A stretch of DNA of 6,106 nucleotides from Gulosibacter sediminis (GTDB lineage Bacteria; Actinomycetota; Actinomycetes; Actinomycetales; Microbacteriaceae), in the NCBI RefSeq assembly GCF_014904065.1, contig NZ_JACXJG010000004.1:54188-60293 (forward strand), given 5' to 3'. The position numbers were made by a program, and so were the translations under genes. Positions 1-6,106 of the stretch are shown here, one piece after another. Each line of letters opens with the position of its first letter. Within the stretch, counting starts at the first letter, position 1. Below the pieces are notes generated by a model, which saw only the letters and a list, made by a program, of their open reading frames with translations, was not told where the DNA came from and did no database searches.

Positions 1-240
1 GCGTTGGCCGCCCGAGAGCTCATCCGGGAACCGGTCGATGAGATTCGACGGCAGCGACACCTGGTCGAGCAGGTCGCGGGCGCGCTTCTTCTGTGCGGCG
101 GCGTCGCCGACCTTGAATGACTTCAGCGGCTCGCTAATGATCTGCTGCAGGTTCATGCGCGGGTTGAGCGAGTCGAACGGGCTCTGGTAGACCATCTGCA
201 TGCGCTGGCGCAGCTTGCGTTCCTCGGTATCGGCATCCAG
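1..240 (-). pseudogene. Peptide ABC transporter ATP-binding protein, internal fragment (DppF/OppF-like)
   Basis: An 80-codon minus-strand reading runs from 240 off the left edge. It contains the Q-loop region (RMQMVYQSPFDSLNPRM) and, at the window edge, the ABC signature LSGGQR. The Q-loop followed by SLNPRM and then LSGGQR is typical of ATPases energising oligopeptide/dipeptide importers of the Dpp/Opp type, acting at the inner face of the membrane. The N-terminal part with the Walker A motif is absent. Continuing the frame rightward past 240 gives only the antisense of a permease gene and no start codon as far as about 426. The gene is therefore cut at its 5' side, somewhere near 215-245. 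Its 3' part (Walker B, H-loop) may continue outside the window. As it stands the fragment could not bind ATP productively. It is either a pseudogene or half of a chimeric join. Family recognition is firm; the choice between DppD and DppF is not. Confidence 0.8.
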
Positions 241-426
241 CCGCCGGACCTCAGCTGGGGTCTCATGGTGGCCCAGGGCCGCGAGTACCTGTCGATCGCC
301 TGGTGGCAGTCCGTGCTGCCCGGTCTCGCGATCGTCATCACGACGGTCTGTGCGAACGTGCTCGCTCAGTGGCTGCGCATCGCGACCGACCCGGGTCAGC
401 GCTGGCGCCTCGCGAACAAGAAGTAG
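214..426 (+). pseudogene. Peptide ABC transporter permease, C-terminal fragment (DppC/OppC-like)
   Basis: A plus-strand reading ending at the TAG at 424-426 begins to look like protein at about 214 with LAFLGIGIQPPDLSWG. This is the conserved cytoplasmic stretch of DppC/OppC-type permeases near the end of the binding-protein-dependent transport domain. It is followed by GREYLSIAWWQSVLPGLAIV and a final hydrophobic segment (about 313-375), then a short basic tail ending RLANKK. This is about 70 residues of a protein that normally has about 280-320. The frame stays open leftward to 120, but those residues are antisense to the ATPase fragment and do not resemble permease. No start or ribosome-binding site belongs to it, so it is a 5'-truncated remnant. 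Its end converges on hsdR with 74 bases between the two stop codons. Homology is clear; whether the truncation is biological or an artefact is not. Confidence 0.8.
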
Positions 427-437
427 CCCAGACGTCC

Positions 438-493
438 CATCCCGGTTGGGTGGCGTTGAGGGGAATCGCCCTGAACGCCATCCAACCGGGATG
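438..493. terminator. Strong hairpin between convergent genes, probable bidirectional terminator
   Basis: Arms 438-457 and 474-493 are 20 bases each and pair at 19 positions. The remaining position (a C-to-T change in the second arm) can form a G:U pair in the plus-strand RNA. Inside the 16-base gap, AGGG (459-462) and CCCT (469-472) can add four more pairs around a 6-base loop. The structure sits between the permease stop (426) and the hsdR stop (501), where a shared terminator is expected. There is no clean U-tract: the plus-strand side is followed by a modestly T-rich TATCTGTCT and the minus-strand side by none. Termination is therefore inferred from position and stem strength, as is common in high-GC bacteria. 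A dispersed palindromic repeat is the main alternative. Confidence 0.7.
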
Positions 494-500
494 TATCTGT

Positions 501-3500
501 CTAAGCGCGGGGGTCTTCGGGGCGACCGTTCTTTCTGAAGGTCTCGTAGAGCATCGCGGGGATTGCCCGGGCGAGCTCCGCGAAGATCTCCGAGTCGCCC
601 AGGACGTCGTCGATGATCTGCGGGGTTTCGCTGCGGGCGCGCATCATCGCCCGCGCGAAGGCCCGGGGTAGCGCTGGCGACTCCTCGAACTGATGCGAGG
701 TGTTGTGTTGCGCCTGTTCGGCGAGCTCCTCGTCGCGGGAGAGGCGCATGAGCACGTTGTTGAACGTGTAGTCGACAGCGCCGGGCGGGTGTTTGCCGCC
801 GTAGCGCTCGTTGAGCTTGTCGATGATCTTCTGCAGCTCGTCGCGATGCTTCTCGTGCACCGCACCCGAGCCAATCGCGGTGATCGGGTCGAGGCCCGGG
901 CCCTGCTCGAGCGTGAGCTTGACGGTCTCGCCCTTCGAGATGCGGTAGCTGCGCAGCTCGACCTGCGAAATGTCGATCGGCTCATCGACCGTCGCCGTCC
1001 GCAACTGCGGCAGGATGCGCCGGAAGAAATAGTGCCGCCGAGGCAAGCCGGTGTCCTCGAGGTTGCGCGCCTGCGAGATGAAGTCGTAGAACTTCACGAA
1101 CGCCTGCGCGTCGCGCTTGAACAGCAGCAGCTCCTCCTGCGCGGCCTCGTCGCGGCTCATCACGGCCTCGAACCACCGGTGCTGGAAGCGGTCGACGGCG
1201 GGCCGGGTCGCTGCGCTAATCTTGCTGTTCGCGTTCGCGCCACCAGCGAGCGCGGCGTCGAAGGCCCGCTCGACCTCCTCCATCGTGTAGATGCCCGACA
1301 CATCGAGCTTGCCGACGAGGTCGTAGATGAGGTTCGGGTCGGTCGTCGCCGTCAGCGATGCCTTGCGGTAGTACGGCAGGAATGCGGCGAGGATCTCCTC
1401 GGGCTCGTTGACGAAGTCGAGCACGTACGTCTTGTCTTTGCCCGGGTACATGCGGTTGAGGCGCGAGAGCGTCTGCACGGCCTGCACGCCGCCGAGCTTC
1501 TTGTCGACGTACATGCTCACGAGCCGCGGCTGGTCGAAGCCGGTCTGGAACTTCTCGGCGACGATCATCACGTTGTAGGTCGACCGCTTGAACGCCTCGG
1601 CGAGGTCGGCGGTGCCCGCGCCCTTGTTCAGCTTCGCCTCGGTGAGGTCCGTGCCCACGTCCTCGGGGTCGTCGACCGTGCCCGAGAAGGCGACGAGGGC
1701 CTGCACGCCCTGGATGTGCGCGTCGACCAGGTACTGGTCGAGGTACTTCTTCCACCGCACGGCCTCTTTGCGCGAGCCGGTGACGACCATGGCCTTCGCC
1801 TTGCCGTCGAGCAGCGGCGCGACAAAGCTGCGGAAGTGGTCGACGACGATCTTCGCTTTCTGGCTGATGTTTGTCGGGTGCAGGCGCACGTACTGCACGA
1901 GGGCCTTCGCCGCGGTCGACTCGTCGACGGGCTCGCTGCCGTCGTAGTCGGCGCCCGGATGCTGCAGCTCCCACGCGACCTTGTAGGGCGTGTAGTTCTC
2001 GAGCACGTCGAGGATGAACCCCTCCTCGATCGCCTGCTGCATCGAGTAGAGGTCGAACGGCTCGGGCAGCGTGCCGCCCTCGGGCACCCGCCCGAACAGC
2101 TCGAGCGTCTTCTGCTTCGGCGTCGCCGTGAACGCGAAGTACGAGATGTTCGAGGCGCCGGCGGTGACCGCCATCGCCCACTGCAGGTACGCCTCCGAGT
2201 CGATCGGCGCACCCTCGGCCACGGCGGCGCGCTCGTCGGGCGAGAGCACCTTGGTGAGCGCGCCCGCGGTCGAGCCGGTCTGCGACGAGTGGGCCTCGTC
2301 GGCGATCACCGCGAAGCGGCGGCCGCGCAGCTCGGGCAGCTGCTGGATCGTGTCGATGAGCGCCTCGAACGTCTGGATCGTCACGATCACGATGTGTTTG
2401 CCCGCCACGAGCGCCTGGGCGAGCACCTTCGACTTCGAGTCGCCCGAGTCGCGCGTGATCGACTGCACGACGCCGGCCTGCTTCTCGAACTGCGCGATCG
2501 CGTCCTGCAACTGCTTGTCGAGCACGGTGCGGTCGGTGACCACGACGACGGTGTCGAAGATGCGCTCGTTGTCGGCGCCGTGCAGCTGTGAGAGCTGGTG
2601 CGCGAGCCACGAGATCGAGTTCGTCTTGCCCGAGCCCGCCGAGTGTTGAATGAGGTAGCGCTGCCCGGCGCCCTCGGCGCGGGCTGCGGCGACTAGCCGG
2701 GTCACGGCGCGCCACTGGTGGTAGCGGGGGAAGAGGATCTTCTCGGTGCGCGTTTTCTTGCCCGTGTCGGGGTTGGTGTCGACGTCGATCTGGGTGTGCA
2801 CGAACGAGCCGAACAGCTGCAGCCAGGTGTCGCGCTGCAGAATCTCCTGCCAGAAGTAGGCGGTGGCCGAGCCGTGCGGGTTCGGCGGGTTGCCCGCGCC
2901 CTCGTTGTCGCCCTGGTCGAAGGGCAAGAAGCGGGTCTTCGCGCCCGCGAGCTTCGTCGTCATCTTCACCGCGCTGTTCGAGACGGCGAAGTGCACGAGC
3001 GAGCGCCGGCCGTAGCCGAACAGCGGCTCGCCGGCGGGGTTGCGGTCGAACTGATACTGCGTCACCGCGTTGCCGACCGACTGCGTGAAGTCGGTCTTCA
3101 GCTCGATCGTCGCGACGGGCAGGCCGTTGATGAACAGCACGAGGTCGAGCGCGCGGTTCGGGTGGCGCGTCGAGTAGTGCACCTGCCGCATCACCCGCAG
3201 CCGCACCGCCTCGTAGCGCGCCTGCGTGGCCGGGTTGATCGAGGTCGCGGGGCGGAACTGCGCCATATCGACCTTGATCGACCCGCCGCGCATCGGCACG
3301 AACGTGAACCCCTCGCGCAGGATGCGCAGGGTGCCGCCGTTCTTGAACGGGTCGTTGTCGAGGCGCTTGGTCAAGTTGCGCAGGAGGTCGGCCTTGGCCG
3401 CTGCCTGCTGCGCAGGGCTGTCGGATGCGCGGATGACCTTCGCGTGCGTCTCGGGCTGGGATTCCGCCAGCCATGCAAAGACGTCGTCGGGGTAGAGCGC

Positions 3501-3614
3501 GAGCTCGCGGGCGTAGCCCTCGTCGGTGGGGGAGTAGAGCCACTCGTTTGCCGCGAGATACTCGGCGATCTCGGTCTCGAGCACCGACTCCCGATGCGCC
3601 CCGTGCGTGCTCAT
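501..3614 (-). CDS. hsdR: Type I restriction endonuclease subunit R (HsdR)
   Basis: This is the motor and nuclease subunit. With HsdM and HsdS it forms the complex that binds unmodified target sites, translocates DNA using ATP and cuts far from the site. The protein has 1037 residues, a usual HsdR length. The N-terminal PD-(D/E)XK nuclease domain shows D157 followed by E171-x-K173 (ALDLVLF, then IELK). The SF2 motor shows Walker A HSAGSGKT (324-331), DEAH (439-442), FTATPK (495-500), a motif IV-like MVVTGSRKEA (609-618), EKFQTGFDQP (687-696) and QTLSRLNR (714-721). A helical C-terminal region (about 760-1037) probably docks to the methyltransferase. All catalytic motifs are intact, so it should be active. 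The ATG at 3614 is chosen because it overlaps the hsdS stop as ATGA and has AAGGAGG 10 bases upstream. A longer in-frame reading to 3965 lies inside hsdS and does not look like HsdR. The stop is TAG at 501-503. Confidence 0.97.
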   Translation of the reverse strand: MSTHGAHRESVLETEIAEYLAANEWLYSPTDEGYARELALYPDDVFAWLAESQPETHAKVIRASDSPAQQAAAKADLLRNLTKRLDNDPFKNGGTLRILREGFTFVPMRGGSIKVDMAQFRPATSINPATQARYEAVRLRVMRQVHYSTRHPNRALDLVLFINGLPVATIELKTDFTQSVGNAVTQYQFDRNPAGEPLFGYGRRSLVHFAVSNSAVKMTTKLAGAKTRFLPFDQGDNEGAGNPPNPHGSATAYFWQEILQRDTWLQLFGSFVHTQIDVDTNPDTGKKTRTEKILFPRYHQWRAVTRLVAAARAEGAGQRYLIQHSAGSGKTNSISWLAHQLSQLHGADNERIFDTVVVVTDRTVLDKQLQDAIAQFEKQAGVVQSITRDSGDSKSKVLAQALVAGKHIVIVTIQTFEALIDTIQQLPELRGRRFAVIADEAHSSQTGSTAGALTKVLSPDERAAVAEGAPIDSEAYLQWAMAVTAGASNISYFAFTATPKQKTLELFGRVPEGGTLPEPFDLYSMQQAIEEGFILDVLENYTPYKVAWELQHPGADYDGSEPVDESTAAKALVQYVRLHPTNISQKAKIVVDHFRSFVAPLLDGKAKAMVVTGSRKEAVRWKKYLDQYLVDAHIQGVQALVAFSGTVDDPEDVGTDLTEAKLNKGAGTADLAEAFKRSTYNVMIVAEKFQTGFDQPRLVSMYVDKKLGGVQAVQTLSRLNRMYPGKDKTYVLDFVNEPEEILAAFLPYYRKASLTATTDPNLIYDLVGKLDVSGIYTMEEVERAFDAALAGGANANSKISAATRPAVDRFQHRWFEAVMSRDEAAQEELLLFKRDAQAFVKFYDFISQARNLEDTGLPRRHYFFRRILPQLRTATVDEPIDISQVELRSYRISKGETVKLTLEQGPGLDPITAIGSGAVHEKHRDELQKIIDKLNERYGGKHPPGAVDYTFNNVLMRLSRDEELAEQAQHNTSHQFEESPALPRAFARAMMRARSETPQIIDDVLGDSEIFAELARAIPAMLYETFRKNGRPEDPRA

Positions 3615-4822
3615 ACCGAAACAGCCTCCTTGCTCACATCGATCTTGCCAGTCACGGCCGCCGAGATCAGCGCGGCGCGACGCTCCTTCGCGAGCTCGAT
3701 TGCGCTGTGTGCCGTGGCGATAGCAGCATCGGTCTTGTCTCCCACTGCCTTCAAACGTTGGAGAACATTGCTCTGAGTGTCCAAACTCGGCAGCCAAATA
3801 GGCGTGGCGCGGAGCAGCGGCAACCTGATATTGGTCACAGTTGAGCCATTGGCAGCGCGCGCAAAGTGAGTTGCTACCTTGTGGGAATACAATTGCCACA
3901 AAACAAAGTCTCCATGGGCCTTGCTTGGATCGATGCGAAGTAACACCATTCGTTGTCCAAGGCATATTTGTGTCGATGGAACCATGCAGGCCTCACCGGC
4001 TGGTGCTTCGCGCGTGAAGAGGATGTCGCCTATACGTGGTCCGCGCGAGACATTTCGGTCTAGCCAAGTTCTCCTGTTGACTCGAATTCCCTGATTCGGG
4101 CGAAACTTCCCATCCCGGACTGACGCGGTTCTGACCGCCTCGAACTCGCCATCCTCATCAAACGGTGGGGTCGTGTGTGGGCAATCAACGACGGATTCAC
4201 AGGCGTGATCAATTCGCGCATTCGACGGCTGGTTTTGAAACTCCCGGTTGATAGCTGCGACCCGACGCTCGGTGAGGAGCGCGATGAGTTCCTCGTTCTT
4301 CGCGATGAACGCGTCTATCTGCGCCGTCTCCCGGTCCAGGTAGTCGGCGATTGATTTCTGTGTCGATAGCTCGGGCGAAGGAAGCCGCATCTCACCAAGT
4401 GAAGTGGAAGAGAGCTCGAGAAATGTGGTCCCCAATCCATTCGCTTCCATTTCCACCCGTGCTGAAATAACCGAATACGCGAGGAATCGAGAGTTCATGC
4501 CTGGTTCCGGCAACAAAGCCTTGCAGCCCTGGTTGAAGGCAATCCTTGTCGAAGCGCGGCCGACGTGTCCGATTGGTGCGCGGGTCGAGACTACGACACT
4601 GCCAGCCGGAGCCACTCCAGTGTGCGCGAGACCGTCCGCGGTAATCGTGCGCGCCGTTGACCTAATTGGCTGGCCGTCCAAGCCATTGAGATCCGGCGGC
4701 GTAACGAACGGAATATCGCCGCCCCAGGAACTTGCGTCGCTTGACGGTGGGGTGCCTCCGTTGACAATCCTCGCTAGCCGGCGGAGCGAGAATAGTTCGA
4801 AGCTAGAGCTTCCGTCGCTCAA
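3611..4822 (-). CDS. hsdS: Type I restriction-modification specificity subunit (HsdS)
   Basis: HsdS gives the complex its DNA target: each of two target-recognition domains (TRDs) reads one half of a split sequence. The 403-residue protein has the full classic layout. TRD1 (about 1-150) has GGTPPSSD, WGGDIPFVTPPDL (33-45), STRAPIGHVG and FNQGCKAL. A first helical conserved region (about 151-200) starts at STQKSIADYLDRE and would form the coiled-coil spacer. TRD2 (about 203-345) has VVDCPHTTPPF (211-221) and TREAPAGEACMVP. A second conserved region (about 346-397) has DTQSNVLQRL and KERRAALISAAVTGKIDV. The start is taken as TTG at 4822, because its TTGA overlaps the hsdM stop and GGAGG lies 7 bases upstream. 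In-frame readings further upstream are shadows of hsdM. The TRDs are markedly poorer in G+C than the conserved regions and the flanking genes. The recognition sequence cannot be deduced from the protein alone. Confidence 0.96.
   Translation of the reverse strand: MSDGSSSFELFSLRRLARIVNGGTPPSSDASSWGGDIPFVTPPDLNGLDGQPIRSTARTITADGLAHTGVAPAGSVVVSTRAPIGHVGRASTRIAFNQGCKALLPEPGMNSRFLAYSVISARVEMEANGLGTTFLELSSTSLGEMRLPSPELSTQKSIADYLDRETAQIDAFIAKNEELIALLTERRVAAINREFQNQPSNARIDHACESVVDCPHTTPPFDEDGEFEAVRTASVRDGKFRPNQGIRVNRRTWLDRNVSRGPRIGDILFTREAPAGEACMVPSTQICLGQRMVLLRIDPSKAHGDFVLWQLYSHKVATHFARAANGSTVTNIRLPLLRATPIWLPSLDTQSNVLQRLKAVGDKTDAAIATAHSAIELAKERRAALISAAVTGKIDVSKEAVSV
3625..3631 (-). promoter_or_regulatory. 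Ribosome-binding site of hsdR
   Basis: AAGGAGG on the minus strand lies inside the last codons of hsdS, 10 bases before the hsdR ATG at 3614. It is a near-perfect Shine-Dalgarno match and decides the hsdR start against the longer upstream reading. Being inside hsdS, it implies coupled translation. Confidence 0.8.
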
Positions 4823-6106
4823 CGCTCTACCTCCGCGAGCATGGTGCGGAGCTGGTCCATGACCTCGTTGAGGTCGCGGTCGATCTCCTCGAGCGGGCGC
4901 GGCGGTACGTACTTGTAGAAGTGGCGGGTGAAGGGAATCTCCGCGCCCTCCTTGGTCTTCGAGTGGTCGACCCAGGCGTCGGCCACGAAGGGGAGCACCT
5001 CGCGGGCCACGTACTCGTCGACATCCTCGTTCCACGGCACGTTCTCGGTGTCGCGCAGCGAGGTATCGGGCTCGGGCTTGCCCTTCGCATCGGTGCAGAC
5101 CTCGGCGGTGTCGTCCTGCTCGCCGAGCGCCGTCGTGATCGCCTTCAGCAGCGGTGCCGGCAACAGCATCCGGCCCTTGACTGCTTGCTTGAGCGCCTGC
5201 TGGAACTCGCCACGGTTCTTCCAGACCTGCTCCGCCCCCAGGGCGACGAGCGCGTCGCGCAGTATCTGCGCATCCGCCTCGTTCAGCTTCTTGACGGGGC
5301 GCGTCTCGAACACCGCGTCGATGCGCTCGGGCGTGGCCTGCCAGTTGAGCTTGAGCGGCCGCTCGACCGTGATCGTGCGGTAGAGGAAGTCGTCGTTGCT
5401 GAAGATCTTCGAGTGCTCGGTCTCCTTGAACTCGGCATAGAGCCGCACGATGCGCGCGATGTCGCCGCGCGAGAGCTCGTTGCGCTTCGAGCCGAGGCCC
5501 TTACGCAGCTTCACGAAGAACTCGCGCCCGTCGATGAGCTGCACCTTGCCCGTGCGTTCGGCGTCCTTGCGGTTGCTGAGCACCCAGATGTACGTCGAGA
5601 TGCCCGTGTTGTAGAACATGTCTTTCGGCAGGCCGACGATGGCTTCGACGAGGTCGTTGTCGAGCAGCCACTTGCGAATGTTCGACTCGCCGCCGCCCGC
5701 CCCGCCCGAGAACAGCGGCGAGCCGTTGAGCACAATGCCGACGCGCGAGCCGCCGTCTTCGGGGCGGCGCATCTTGCTGACGAGGTGCAAGAGGAACAGC
5801 ATGGCGCCGTCACTCACCGCGGGCGTGCCGGGGCCGAAGCGGCCGGCGAAGCCGAGGCGGGCGTGCTCGTCGTCGATGAAGGCGCGCTGGTCCTTCCAAT
5901 CCACGCCGAAGGGCGGGTTCGAGAGGCCGTAGTCGAACTTCTTGTCTTCGAACTGGTCCTCGGTGAGGGTGTCGCCGAGGCGAATGTTGTCGACGTCCTG
6001 GCCCTTGATCACCATGTCGGCCTTGCAGATGGCGTAGGAGTAGTCGTTGTAATCCTGGCCGTAGAGGCTCAGCTGAATGCCCGGGTTCGCGCGGCGCAGG
6101 TACTCG
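4819..6106 (-). CDS. hsdM: Type I restriction-modification methyltransferase subunit (HsdM), N-terminus outside window
   Basis: HsdM transfers a methyl group from S-adenosylmethionine to the N6 of adenine in the target chosen by HsdS. It protects host DNA and forms the core on which HsdR assembles. The window holds the last 428 residues, in frame from 6105 to the TGA at 4819-4821. The reading is open at the right edge, so the Met codon at 6015 is internal and not the start. The catalytic motif IV NPPFG is present (NPPF at 5919-5908), preceded by KKFDYGLS. It is followed by the family-typical GIVLNGSPLFSG and FYNTGISTYIWVLSN (about 100 residues after NPPF). A C-terminal region ends with PFTRHFYKYVPP and a helix rich in acidic residues. 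The cofactor-binding motif I, which should lie upstream of NPPF, is outside the window. Its stop overlaps the hsdS start by 4 bases. No frameshift or stop is seen. The operon promoter must lie beyond the right edge. Confidence 0.97.
   Translation of the reverse strand, partial: EYLRRANPGIQLSLYGQDYNDYSYAICKADMVIKGQDVDNIRLGDTLTEDQFEDKKFDYGLSNPPFGVDWKDQRAFIDDEHARLGFAGRFGPGTPAVSDGAMLFLLHLVSKMRRPEDGGSRVGIVLNGSPLFSGGAGGGESNIRKWLLDNDLVEAIVGLPKDMFYNTGISTYIWVLSNRKDAERTGKVQLIDGREFFVKLRKGLGSKRNELSRGDIARIVRLYAEFKETEHSKIFSNDDFLYRTITVERPLKLNWQATPERIDAVFETRPVKKLNEADAQILRDALVALGAEQVWKNRGEFQQALKQAVKGRMLLPAPLLKAITTALGEQDDTAEVCTDAKGKPEPDTSLRDTENVPWNEDVDEYVAREVLPFVADAWVDHSKTKEGAEIPFTRHFYKYVPPRPLEEIDRDLNEVMDQLRTMLAEVER
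4830..4834 (-). promoter_or_regulatory. Ribosome-binding site of hsdS
   Basis: GGAGG on the minus strand, inside the last codons of hsdM, stands 7 bases before the TTG at 4822. This ideal spacing supports the non-ATG start for hsdS, which is fused to the hsdM stop in a TTGA overlap. Confidence 0.75.

Noticed and set aside
200..671. Two plus-strand ORFs of 112 and 122 codons spanning the left end and the intergenic hairpin
   Set aside because: Their products are Arg/Ser-rich, they run through the hairpin and into the antisense of hsdR, and they are out of frame with the recognisable permease residues.
693..2591. 632-codon open reading frame on the plus strand, opposite hsdR
   Set aside because: It is antisense to clearly conserved HsdR motifs. 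Its product is a low-complexity Arg/Val/Leu/Glu/Asp-rich sequence with no domain, as expected from third-position G/C bias in high-GC DNA.
1216..3543. 775-codon minus-strand reading frame within hsdR
   Set aside because: It is an out-of-frame shadow of hsdR with an Arg/Ala-rich product. The hsdR frame carries all the helicase and nuclease motifs.
3615..3965. N-terminal extension of HsdR by 117 residues
   Set aside because: The extension overlaps the conserved end of HsdS in another frame, has no HsdR resemblance, and the start at 3614 has a strong ribosome-binding site and an ATGA overlap.
4261..4380. Possible inverted repeats in hsdS for phase-variable TRD switching
   Set aside because: No second hsdS copy, recombinase gene or long inverted repeat is visible in the window. 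The two conserved regions resemble each other only at protein level.
4823..5035. N-terminal extension of HsdS into hsdM
   Set aside because: The residues are Arg/Gly/Pro-rich and come from a shifted frame of hsdM. HsdS homology begins just after the TTG at 4822, which has a well-spaced GGAGG.
1..6106. An additional or undescribed defence gene (anticodon nuclease, abortive infection gene or similar) within the hsd operon
   Set aside because: hsdM, hsdS and hsdR abut with 4-base overlaps, leaving no room for another gene. The only non-hsd DNA is the ABC-transporter remnant and the hairpin. No CRISPR array, tRNA or insertion sequence was seen.

Overview
The window holds most of a type I restriction-modification operon (hsdM-hsdS-hsdR) on the minus strand, plus about 430 bases of damaged peptide-transporter DNA at its left end. 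Base composition is high (78% G+C in a 120-base count inside hsdR), codon third positions are strongly G/C, and long spurious ORFs occur in every frame. This fits a high-GC actinobacterium. The protein style recalls Microbacteriaceae and relatives, but that placement is inference; there is no rRNA or other marker gene to settle it.

Layout, read on the minus strand from right to left. Positions 6105 to 4819 encode the C-terminal 428 residues of the methyltransferase HsdM, whose start lies outside the window. HsdS (4822 to 3611, 403 aa, TTG start) overlaps the end of hsdM by 4 bases. HsdR (3614 to 501, 1037 aa, ATG start) overlaps the end of hsdS by 4 bases. Both overlaps have a good Shine-Dalgarno sequence upstream, so the three subunits are very probably made from one transcript with translational coupling. 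HsdM and HsdS would form the sequence-specific N6-adenine methyltransferase. HsdR adds DNA translocation and cleavage. All HsdR motifs checked are intact, and nothing is inserted between the genes.

From 500 to 427 is a short intergenic stretch with a strong hairpin, probably a terminator between convergent genes. From 426 leftward lies the C-terminal end of a DppC/OppC-type permease on the plus strand. It is abruptly joined near positions 215-245 to an internal piece of a peptide-transporter ATPase on the minus strand. Neither piece has its N-terminal part. The join is either a real inversion/deletion scar or an inverted chimera of assembly or amplification.

I see no undescribed system. The points most worth a second look are the ABC-gene junction and the sharp composition mosaic inside hsdS: target-recognition domains near 50% G+C in a background above 70%.
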